From: Lepas anatifera
Lineage: Eukaryota; Arthropoda; Thecostraca; Lepadidae
Direction of reading: 5' to 3'
NCBI GenBank assembly: GCA_034440635.1
Contig: JAOTON010001253.1
Span: forward strand, 620,001-684,000
DNA length: 64,000 bases
Shown piece by piece: positions 12,007 through 21,383 of this stretch. Made by a program: the position numbers and the translations under genes. The notes beneath the pieces are model-generated. The model saw nothing but the letters and a program-made list of their open reading frames with translations, did not search any database and was not told where the DNA came from. Each line of letters starts with the position of its first letter. Position 1 is the first letter of the stretch.

Positions 12007-12165
12007 CTGAACGTAGCAATTTTCCAAAGCTGCAAAATTACAACAGTCTATAACTTATATATCAATACTGGAGGTACACTGAGACCTGACTGGCATGAGA
12101 ATGCCCCAGTAAAACAACTGCCGATAAATTAAGCATAAATACGCAAGCTTGAAAGGAAAATTCAG

Positions 12166-12240
12166 GCTCCTGAGTGGTGTAGTGGTTAGCATGCCGGGCC
12201 GGAAATCCGGAGACCTGGGTTCGAGTCCCAGCTTAGGAGC
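12166..12240 (+). mobile_element. tRNA-like module, copy 2
   Basis: The ends GCTCCTGAG and CTTAGGAGC pair over 9 bp with one G-T wobble. The T arm is CTGGG/TTCGAGT/CCCAG. The anticodon-arm stem is CCGGG/TCCGG with one wobble, and its loop CCGGAAA would give anticodon GGA but lacks U33. Both internal promoter boxes look intact. The 9-bp terminal stem and missing U33 favour a tRNA-derived repeat over a working tRNA-Ser gene. Confidence 0.7.
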
Positions 12241-12388
12241 AATTTTCCAAAGCTGCAAAATTACAACAGTCTATAACTTATATATCAATACTGGAGGTAC
12301 ACTGAGACCTGACTGGCATGAGAATGCCCCAGTAAAACAACTGCCGATAAATTAAGTATAAATACGCAAGCTTGAAAGGAAAATTCAG

Positions 12389-12463
12389 GCTCCTGAGTTG
12401 TGTAGTGGTTAGCATGCCGGGCCGGAAATCCGGAGACCTGGGTTTGAGTCCCAGCTTAGGAGC
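12389..12463 (+). mobile_element. tRNA-like module, copy 3
   Basis: Nearly identical to 12166-12240. It has TTGTGTAGTGG in the A-box region and a B box GGTTTGAGTCC, that is TTCGA changed to TTTGA, a likely CpG decay. Confidence 0.7.
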
Positions 12464-12573
12464 AATTTTCCAAAGCTGCAAAATTACAACAGTCTATAAC
12501 TTATATATCAATACTGGAGGTACACTGAGACCTGACTGGCATGAGAATGCCCCAGTAAAACAACTGCCGATAA

Positions 12574-12575
<2 letters not shown>

Positions 12576-12629
<54 letters not shown>
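12576..12629. repeat. (TA)n microsatellite
   Basis: An alternating TA tract that directly adjoins the left end of the Penelope-like inverted pair. Confidence 0.97.
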
Positions 12630-12632
<3 letters not shown>

Positions 12633-12791
12633 AATTCAATCACACGAAATCAAACGGAGGGCGCTTATCATTAGAAGGTCAATAATTATCAATGGAAACT
12701 ATCCAGTGCGGCATAATTATCGATAGATCAGAACATTAAATACTAGCCTGGCGTCGTTACCCATAAAAAGTCCCCCCCCAACACTATCACA

Positions 12792-13005
12792 TTATAACCT
12801 AGGCCCAAGAGGGGCACTGTCAAACACGGATAGCGCCGAGGCGATGTTCATTTGCCTATTGATTGTGGGATTGATGTCCCTGATGTATACTGCCTCCAGC
12901 ACTTGGAGCCTTTTCTTATCATGGCATCTCGCTAGGATGTCCGTGTTTTGGACCAGCATGTCTCTGGTTAGTCGTTCACCATGTGAGCAGCGCATGTGCT
13001 TTTCT
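12792..13005 (-). pseudogene. Penelope-like GIY-YIG C-terminus, left arm
   Basis: The minus-strand frame ends with the same C-terminal residues as the right arm (…NRQMNIASALSVFDS). It contains EAVYIRDINP, the helix-plus-Glu part of the GIY-YIG fold. It loses homology upstream at about 13005, so the GIY and YIG strands are absent from this copy. Confidence 0.75.
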
Positions 13006-13027
13006 GAAGGATTTCTGATGATGATTT

Positions 13028-13526
13028 GAAGGATGAGAAGGCCCTGCATGAAATCATCCACAACAACTGTAAACCGACCCAACAAAGTGACCGTCTCCAT
13101 CTGGTGATATATTACAAAAGCCCATGAGTATCCAGCCTTATAATGAAGAATGACCTGTCTCAAGACCAATCTGACTTGAAAGCCACTAACGTAGTCTACA
13201 AGTTCAACTGCCCTGCTGGTGACTGCGCGCACCGCTCCGATTGTAGCTACGTTGGATTCACGACCACCACGCTTTCGAGAAGATTGACCATGCACCTGCA
13301 AGATGGAGCTCCAGAAAAGCACATACGTCGCTCACATGGTGAACGACTAACCAGAGACATGCTGGTCCAAAACACGGACATCCTAGCGAGATGCCATGAT
13401 AAGAAAAGGCTCCAAGTGCTGGAGGCAGTATACATCAGGGACATCAATCCCACAATCAATAGGCAAATGAACATCGCCTCGGCGCTATCCGTGTTTGACA
13501 GTGCCCCTCTTGGGCCTAGGTTATAA
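13028..13526 (+). pseudogene. Penelope-like element C-terminal region with GIY-YIG domain
   Basis: Homology to the C-terminus of the 37910-39157 element starts near 13028: EIIHNNCKPTQQSDRLHLVI is comparable to IIRDNLKCTNSDTQLHLTI there. The frame breaks near 13128 and resumes with an open frame from 13143. That frame has NVVYKFNC, CSYVGFTTTTLSRRL (equivalent of the YIG strand) and EAVYIRDINPTINRQMN. The reverse transcriptase portion is missing, so this is a 5'-truncated dead copy. Confidence 0.8.
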
Positions 13527-13683
13527 TGTGATAGTGTTGGGGGGGCTTTTTATGGGTAACGACGCCAGGCTAGTATTTAATGTTCTGATCTATCGATAAT
13601 TATGCCGCACTGGATAGTTTCCATTGATAATTATTGATCTTCTAATGATAAGCGCCCTCCGTTTGATTTCGTGTGATTGAATT

Positions 13684-13685
<2 letters not shown>

Positions 13686-13738
<53 letters not shown>
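13686..13738. repeat. (TA)n microsatellite
   Basis: An alternating AT tract touching the right end of the Penelope-like inverted pair. Confidence 0.97.
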
Positions 13739-13739
<1 letters not shown>

Positions 13740-13741
<2 letters not shown>

Positions 13742-13855
13742 CTCTTTGAGGCAATGACAGTTAAATTGTATAGCACTCGCGCCCTTGGATATTTTTCTTT
13801 GGAGTAATACAATTTAATTGTCATTGCCTAAAGAGAACATATTGCCGAACTATTC

Positions 13856-13857
<2 letters not shown>
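13740..13857. repeat. Inverted repeat between two TA tracts
   Basis: TGTTCTCTTTGAGGCAATGA at the left is mirrored by TCATTGCCTAAAGAGAACA at about 13822-13840. The ~32-bp arms pair with few mismatches around a ~50-bp loop. It may be the end-to-end remnant of another inverted insertion into TA repeats. Confidence 0.75.

Positions 13858-13898
<41 letters not shown>
13858..13898. repeat. (TA)n microsatellite
   Basis: An alternating TA tract of about 41 bp. Confidence 0.97.
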
Positions 13899-13902
<4 letters not shown>

Positions 13903-14429
13903 CACTTAAGGGCTACAGAGCTTCAAGTGTGGGGCAAGATCCACGGTGGGTGGGGGTAGGGCAGGGTCTGTCATAAAGGGTTTGTGGCCACTAGGATTAG
14001 GCTTTTTCGATGACATTACAAGCCAAAGGTGGGGAGCCGGTCTCCTCATCTCCGACAGCAGCGGAGAGGGGTGGCGGGGTTAGACCTATAGACCCACAGG
14101 GTAACTGTATCCGGACCAGGGGCTCCGATTTTGGGGGAAAACCGGCTTCCCGTGGGCTCCAAAACCTGCCAGGAGCCACCAGATCCCATTGCGAGGAAAC
14201 AAATCTCGTTTCTTAAGGCATAGGTATGAAAACTATATTTCAAGGGGCGCCATCGACCTTTCAGGGGGATTCGTGATCCCCCTCAAAAAAGTGTGCTGCG
14301 CCTCAAAGAAGTGATCTTCGGTGATGGGTGGTGATTGTCTGGTGTTAATGAATGATACAACAGGAAACGTTACGAGGAGCAAAACCAGCGAATCCTATGG
14401 CATGGCGAAAGTTGTAAGCCTAAGCCATG
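13899..14429. other. Unassigned DNA
   Basis: Short overlapping frames on both strands at 14000-14240 have no recognised domain. No repeat family identified. Confidence 0.45.
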
Positions 14430-15613
14430 TCTGTGCAAAGACAAACGAAATTATTGTAGTGATTGATAGTCAATTTCAATATGGTTCAAGATTAAAGTGC
14501 TAAGTAGAGGTACTTAGATGATTGGAAGTGATTATAAGTAAAAGTGATTTAAACTCTCCGTTGGAGTGTATGTTCATCAAAGTGTATATTAATCATTGTT
14601 ATCAGAGTAAACTAATCTTAAGTGCCTAATGAGAATAAACTGGGTTATTTTTAATCCTTGTTTCTTTTCAGCAGCAATGGAATATTGAACGCGGGTTCAT
14701 TGTGCACCTTGCAAAGATTTTTCTACGCCGGAAATTTCACATTTTAATCTATTTTTACTCCCCCAATTCTAGTTTACACTGTTCCGATTTGTCTGATAAT
14801 CTTTTTACTCCAGTGGTGTAGGAATATTCCCTCAAAACACATGCATTTTTGCATTACACCGGTGTAAAATAGGTTGTGGAATAATGCCGGAAAGAGGAGT
14901 GGATTTTGGCACCGTAGAAAGAATCCTGAAAATGGTGTACTTTTTGTTAGTTGATATTTTCACGACTCACGGGTTGGGGTTTTATTATTCCTGTTTCATG
15001 TCATTTTGCGTTGATATCGGGTGTAAAATATTCGCTGAAAGAAGAGTGGATTTTGGCACCGTAGATAAAATCAGATTTCTGGCGTACTTTTTTTCAGTGA
15101 AGATCAACACTTTGTGGAATGCAGAACTGCAATGCGGTGATTCAAGCTCAGAACTGAAGCGAAAACAAAATGGCAGCATTCCGGCCACGTGTCAACTGTA
15201 CTAAAAAATACCTTCCTTTGTCATAGAAACACACTCAAATGAAGATAAGAAGAATTAAAACATTCATTAAGCGTAGTTAAATCAGCAAATATCTCGTATT
15301 AACCTATTGGCAGAATTGTTTCACCACAGGAGAGTAAGACTATTCTTGAGGCAGTTTGCGAGTTTCATAGAAATACTCTGAAGAGTACATGTACGAGTAA
15401 ATTTACCCCTTTGCATTTCTAGCACGAATGGAACTGCCCTGTGCTAAAATAGTACAAAGATTAAACTACCACTCGCTTGTAATTTTACACTTTTGATTCT
15501 GAAATTAAGCTAGTTGTCAGAATAGATTTACTAAGAATTCTAAACAAATGCTAAAAATGGGGTACTTTTAGGACTAGACAGATTGAAATTCTACGCTCCA
15601 GGTGTTGTTTTTT
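14430..15613 (-). mobile_element. Dispersed repeat family C, copy 2
   Basis: In reverse complement this holds the segment matching 6232-6740 followed directly by the one matching 4263-4960. It is therefore the more intact copy. TTTTTTTCAGTG occurs at the junction (about 15090-15100) and at the right end (15613), which suggests two adjacent elements with similar ends or one composite. The open frame 14884-15204 contains an internal duplication (ERGVDFGTV and ERRVDFGTV) that is part of the repeat, not a gene. Confidence 0.7.
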
Positions 15614-16667
15614 TCAGTGTATGTGTGTCCAGTGGTTCCTCTGGGAGCACACAAATACAGGGATGAATGCATTTTTGGACTGCCCCTTATTTGCCAAGGC
15701 GAAGTTTGTCCTCCAATTTTTTTCTGTGGACATGCGATTTGAAAGAAAATTCCAGTCACACATAGGGTATCTTTTGCCCCTCTAAGATGACTTAGGACGA
15801 AACAAGCCAAAAAGTAGAAAAACAGCATTCTACTCAACACCTTTTATTAGACTTCGCATGTCGCTAAAAATCGACCAGTAAGCATTTACCTCTGGATGGT
15901 AAATGTGTTCCCTTTTTCAAAGTCGAAGTAGGTGAAACTGGGAAAATTTCTTGTCTTTGACGGCACGGTAAAGTATTGATGGTTTCTGTGAAATCTACCG
16001 TAAAACAATCCTGTAGGACATTTTCCGCTGATGAGATGGATTCCATTGAAGATGCCCCCCCTGGACAAAAATGTTCCGCCGCCACTGGTTTTAGCACACG
16101 ATAACCTGTAGTTGACGCGAAACCTCGGTAACATTCCCGCAGAGTCCTGACCACGCGGTACCAGCATCGGGTCTAGGCGCCGGGTCCTTAGAATAAACAT
16201 AAATGTTTTCGTTTAATTTAATTTTATAATTTCAATAATAAAAAGGTGGCTCTAGCCTTAAATTTTCAACAAACCTTATTCTACCACTCTCGGAGCCAGA
16301 GCCACCTATTTTGCCCGGAACCATTGGAGAAAATGCTTCGAGCTGAGGCCTAGGATCAATTTCTGAAACAAAATTCAGATGGAGTAAACCTGCGAGCAGT
16401 AGTAAGCAAGGAGAGCAGTTATACGGGTGACAAATGCGGGCCTGCTGTTGCATCTACATATATTTCATTTTCACGATGTATTTTGGCGGGCTTTACGACT
16501 ATATTGAACTAACCATGGCATAGAGTAGAAGAGCCCTAGATTCTTGGCATCATTGCATGACCAAATGGTATCAATTTGGGTCCGGGTGTTTAATCTGCAC
16601 GTAAAAATTTAACGCAATACAGCTCGCTACAAGGAAAGCAAACATTTTTAATCAATGTTGGTATCTA
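15614..16667. other. Unassigned DNA with a GGAGCC-like patch
   Basis: Minus-strand frames at 15864-16200 have no domain I know. At about 16290-16320 a CGGAGCCAGAGCC/TTTTGCCCGGA patch resembles 29760-29800, so a related repeat fragment is present. Confidence 0.4.
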
Positions 16668-17345
16668 AATCTCCAAAGCCGGAGCCGGGCCCACTGAGAC
16701 CCTGGAGCTAGCTGGCCTTCTGAGACCCTGGAGCTAGCTGGCCTTCTGAGACCCTGGAGCTATAGCCGGGCTCACTGAGACCCTGGAGCTAAAGCTGGGC
16801 CCACTGAGACCCTGGAGCTATAGCCGGGCTCACTGAGACCCTGGAGCTAGCTGGCCTTCTGAGACCCTGGAGCTAAAGCTGGGCCCACTGAGACCCTGGA
16901 GCTATAGCCGGGCCCACTGAGACCCTGGAGCTAAAGCTGGGCCCACTGAGACCCTGGAGCTAAAGCTGGGCCCACTGAGACCCTGGAGCTATAGCCGGGC
17001 TCACTGAGACCCTGGAGCTAGCTGGCCTTCTGAGACCCTGGAGCTAAAGCTGGGCCCACTGAGACCCTGGAGCTAAAGCTGGGCCCACTGAGACCCTGGA
17101 GCTAAAGCTGGGCCCACTGAGACCCTGGAGCTATAGTCGGGCCCACTGAGACCCTGGAGCTAGCTGGCCTTCTGAGACCCTGAAGCTAAAGCTGGGCCCA
17201 GTGAGACCCTGGAGCTAAAGCTGGGCCCACTGAGACCCTGGAGCTATAGCCGGGCCCACTGAGACCCTGTAGCTAGCTGGCCTTCTGAGACCCTGGAGCT
17301 ATAGCCGGGCCCACTGAAACCCTGGAGCTAGAGCCGGTCTCACAA
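16668..17345 (+). repeat. Minisatellite with 29-bp and 25-bp monomers
   Basis: The monomers share CTGAGACCCTGGAGCTA. They then continue with AAGCTGGGCCCA or TAGCCGGGCYCA (29-bp forms) or GCTGGCCTT (25-bp form). The monomer types are interspersed in a non-random order, hinting at a higher-order repeat. About 24 monomers are present. Confidence 0.95.
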
Positions 17346-17404
17346 ATTTCCTGTGATTCCGGCTTTCGCTCCAGCAGAGTCTCAGTGACTCCGGCTTCCG
17401 GTCA

Positions 17405-17880
17405 AATGGCGTTACCCAGTCTAACGTATGCTATGCCATGACGCCATATCTAAGGAAACTAAATGTAAAGGTCAAAAGTCATGGGGAAGGGTCGATCCTC
17501 ATTTTCCACCCAACGGTTGCTATAATGTAAATTATAAGGGGAACACCATACTGTCATATTATAGGTCAATGACTTTTTATGCCCTTTGCCCCAAATTTTT
17601 AGAAAGGTTGTTTGCGGCCTTCTCTCTACGACCCTGCTCCGCCTTTAGCGTATTCCCGACGTTTTCTCGCATAATTCCGGCATTTCCCGGTAGGTCCCAA
17701 GCACGGCCAATATTTCAAATTTATGAACTTGTTTGACCTAAAAAATGTTGACCTACGTTAATGAAAACTGGCTATGATGTAGATCACCATACTTGCCACC
17801 CATCCTCAAATCGGCGTTTTTCTACGCCGTTTAGTTTTCGAGACCTCAGGGGAGGGGCTACTGCGCCCCTCCAGTGTGCG
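17405..17880 (+). mobile_element. TTAA-type element family B, right part
   Basis: Aligns with about 48890-49358, for example CATTTCCCRGTRGGTCCC and ATGATGTAGATCACCATA, ending CCCCTCCAGTGTGCG followed by TTAG. The left half is missing and the minisatellite at 16668-17345 lies in its place. The open frame 17428-17736 is repeat sequence. Confidence 0.7.
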
Positions 17881-17884
17881 TTAG

Positions 17885-19199
17885 TGTCAGACCCCTCTAC
17901 AGTGCGGGGACTCATAATAGCACGATTTGCCTGAACTCAAGGAATATAATCGAAAATCTAGGATTTTACGTTCCCTCCCTCCTGGCTGTGAGCCGATATT
18001 CTTGCCATTCAAAATTGGTTCCTCATTTAAACAAGATCTTACGCCTATCGCCATTTAACTATTTTCAAGGTAAATTGGACCATTATCATTATATGGAATA
18101 TATTACATATGCAAACATACAACTTTTGAGATTCGAGAACATAAGTAGGTAAAAACGTCATTCTGCAAAACTGGGAGCGCAAAGGCACAGCAGAAATGAT
18201 GTAACGAAGAGGGCCAAGCTAAAAAAGCACAGTTTAATTGAGCTATATTTCGCTTCCTAAAATTCCATTTCCTCTAGATGGAAATTCCTCCTGATGAATT
18301 TGCAAGTTTCCGTAATATTTTGAGACGAAGCCAGCACATTTACCCATAAATCTAGGAGAATAAATATGCTAAATCAAATTGATGAAAAAAATTCAAAACC
18401 ACATTCAGTAAACACTTACCTGAAATTCAGTACAAGAAGGTCTACTCTTGACGTCCAAGGAGTGATGCTTCTTCGGTCTTCATCTTCATTCACAACCCAT
18501 TTCTAGGTCGCTATAGCAGCCAAAACAGCAACACAAAACAGACACCACACTCACTAAAATTATTCAGCCAGTAATCAAAGCCTGGTTACCAGTCTCCCAG
18601 CGTTCCCACTGCAGCTGCGCCACCACCGACTTCACCACGGCACCACCCCCGCACTGCGCCACAGGGGTCACTGCGGCCGCGCACCCAGTCACCGACGCAC
18701 CACAGAGGTCGCGCGCAGAACGGTCCTGCGAGTGCACGTCCTCTTCAATCTCCACCGCTGCCCGGAGAACAGTCCTGGTTTCAAACGGCCGGCCGGTCAA
18801 ACCACCTGAAGCGTTGGATACTAGCTTAGGGTATGTATAGCTCTGATTCCGAGGCCTGAATACCCAAAGCCCGTTGAAGTCCTCGCCTGCCTGGATTCCT
18901 TACCCGGTGGCCCTGGCCCCTATTAACGTTTCTGTTTCTAAGCCCATGTTATACTTTTACTTGGCACTTATCATCTTACGCGTTATAATAAGTGACTCGG
19001 TATTTTCATTTTCATACTTGAAATTGAAAAAGAGTTTAACACGGCGCTCAGCTTTCATCTCTTCTCACCGTAGAGCTCAGCCATGGTTTATCTTTTTCAC
19101 TCCCTGGACCACCCTCCATTTGAAAAAAGAAATCAGGACGCTGTACTACCTTTATCTAAAACATAACCATGCATGATAGAGCCAGCGCGTTGTTAAACG
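17885..19199. other. Unassigned DNA
   Basis: A GC-rich patch at about 18590-18800 and an AT-rich remainder. Frames such as 18564-18800 (-) and 18874-19176 (+) have no recognised domain. Confidence 0.45.
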
Positions 19200-19538
19200 C
19201 AGGGATTCGCAATCACTTGACCTTTGAACTTGACCTTGACCTTCATGTGACGTTACTCTGACGTTATCCCGCTTATATGGTGTTATAGCGTCACAACTCG
19301 GTCTCCAATGCAAGCAAACTGTTCCGACCGCGTGATAGTGGCGATCTCAAAATGTAGGTCTTGATTTTGAAAGTGTATAAGTTAAAAAGCTTTCTACTGA
19401 TTTTCAAAATTTTGTCATCGATCGATGTGGCGTTAAATTTTGTTAAATTTGGTTGAGTATCATTTTTTGGCTACGAGCAGTTATCTGGCCACCTCGGGAA
19501 AATAGGTGAAGTAGCCTCGGAGGCCCTTTTCCAGTGCG
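19200..19538 (-). mobile_element. TTAA-type element family B, left end, inverted
   Basis: In reverse complement it starts CGCACTGGAAAAGGGCCTCC and has CGAGGTGGCCAGATAACTG. It runs on into sequence comparable to 48590-48800. The right end (low coordinates) is lost in a GACCTTGACCTT stretch near 19220. Confidence 0.55.
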
Positions 19539-20926
19539 TTGGAAATTTGAATTCATAATATTTGCATGCTCAATATACTTGATATTACATTATGTGTTTT
19601 CATATGTTGTATTTTATACATAATTTCAGTGTGAGAAGTTTCGTATCTATCTTTTTCACAACTGAGCAGTGTAACAAACATTCCTCACAACAGCCACAGT
19701 GTTTGTCCCCAGAGGTGGAAAATCATTGTGAAAAGAAGAAAAAGCGTGTGTATAAATTGTAACCCGTTGTGATCTTGCGTAGATGAAAAGGATATAGGGT
19801 GGGTCGTCGTTTCTCTCAACAGCTTAAATTTTGATTTCTCACAATCTAATTTTTTAAAGAGGGAGGGGTGGTCCGCTCCTCCCTCTAACGTTGCTAAATA
19901 TTTTCTGGACAACTTTATTTACCGTATCTCTAGTCTAAGAGCATTTATTGAGTTATACTTCTCTTCTATTTGGTGAGAGGTTTGAAATCCAGCTCCGACT
20001 AAACGCTACCTGGGCCCGAGTGCATTTTAGCGAATTCTTACTGGGCAACAAAGAGAAAAATGACACTTAATTTCACTTTGGGTTCGTTTCCAACACGCCT
20101 CAGGACACAAAGCTAGGCTTGGCCGTACTTGCAATTGTGCCTTTGGGCGTTGAGGTGGAAGGGAATAAAGTAAGACACCTATTTTGCGTGATATTTGAAG
20201 TGATTAAGTGATGAACACCTCAATCCACACTTTTCTTCGGCATCTCTTAAAAAATGTGTTCTGCCACAAGGTCTTGGAAAAAAGTAGTACACTGGGGAAG
20301 ATGCAGCAGCTCAAAATAAAAGTACATATCGGATTTTTTTCTATTTGTGAAGAGGGGTTGTGAAGTGTATTTTAACATCAAATATGACAAGTATCGTTTT
20401 TCCATTCCACTTGGCAAAGATTCGTAAGAGAATAGTGGGAACGCATTGAAAATAATCGCAACCAGTGTGAATTTGGCCTGTCTGCGGTCTCGGAAAATTA
20501 GCTCTGCGGAGAAGCTTTGACATTGTAGGCAATGCAAACCAGACTTTAACCCATATAATTAATTGCTCCTAAACAACACGTTTTTTAATTATATTGCTGA
20601 CTCAAGGAGATATTCGGAAAGGTGAAACGGTAAGATAAACACGGAATGAAATATGTGGGCATTTTCCATCGGACTGTATTGATCTTTTTCAGTTCGTCAG
20701 AATGGAAGAAGGGCTCTTGTGCGTACAATTTTGAGATGTGATGAGAGAATTGTGATGGCCATCTGATCAAATGCGGAAATAGGTAATGGTAGGAATAAGC
20801 ACATTTGATTTGTGACATAAATGGAACCAATTAGAATAAAATCTAAAGGGGTTCAACGTGCATAAGTACTCTTCTGATAAATTGATACTGGTTTTCGTTT
20901 ATTGGCTGTGATTTGCGCGTTTGATG
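19539..20926. other. Unassigned DNA
   Basis: AT-rich, with only short frames lacking known domains. No repeat copies found inside the window. Confidence 0.45.
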
Positions 20927-21357
20927 ATCACAAGCAGGGTCCTAGCCAGGAGGCTGCCCTCCAAAAGGTCCCATACGACAGCCTCAAAAGGGCCCCAAAA
21001 ATATCGGTGAGCAAAAAAAAACGTCGAGCGCAGTTTTTGCGTTAGCTAATTCCAAGAGTCCCTTCAAACCAGAACACAACTAGAATATCTCAACTACTCA
21101 ATGACAAGCCATTTGATTACCTTGCACATTGCTTAAAACTCATCCCGGTGGGGGTGTTTGAACACTCCCCCTCGAGTTTTTCCGGCGACACGAAAAAACG
21201 GCGGTGCGAAGCGCCACCGTACTTGGCAAACCTTCTCCTTGATGGATTCTGCAACTTTTCCCAAATTTTGAAGTTCGGGTCATCTCAGGTCAGGTTACCA
21301 GTACAGGTCAAGTGACCTAGCCTCAAAAAATGTCTAAGGTGGCATAAGTAAGAAATG

Positions 21358-21383
21358 TATTTGTATTTGTATTTGTATTTCAC
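21358..21383 (-). repeat. LINE 3' tail, (AAATAC)n
   Basis: Four ATTTGT-type units on the plus strand form the junction between family A DNA and the LINE 3' UTR. Short tandem 3' tails are normal for CR1/L2/I-type LINEs. Confidence 0.85.

Larger units (their letters stand above)
11894..12575 (+). repeat. SINE-like tandem cluster with 223-bp period
   Basis: The sequence after 12017 repeats with a 223-bp period: the tRNA-like modules lie at 12166 and 12389. Each unit contains CCAAAGCTGCAAAATTACAA, ACTGGAGGTACACTGAGACC and CAAGCTTGAAAGGAAAATTC blocks. The first unit differs: its tRNA-like module is inverted and flanked by an inverted repeat (11894-11935 against 12017-12058). The cluster lies between two (TA)n tracts. 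It looks like a tRNA-derived repeat amplified in place. Confidence 0.85.
12630..13689. mobile_element. Inverted pair of truncated Penelope-like elements
   Basis: The outer ~375 bp on each side are inverted copies (12630-13005 against about 13312-13689). They start at a shared end, GAATTCAATCACACGAAATC, which touches a (TA)n tract on both sides. Both arms end coding sequence for a GIY-YIG endonuclease domain, transcribed towards the outer ends. This arrangement matches the known tendency of Penelope-like elements to form inverted partial copies. Confidence 0.85.

Noticed and set aside
16668..17345. CRISPR-like or coding repeat
   Set aside because: The monomers are contiguous and of mixed 25/29-bp length, so neither spacer structure nor a constant reading frame is present.
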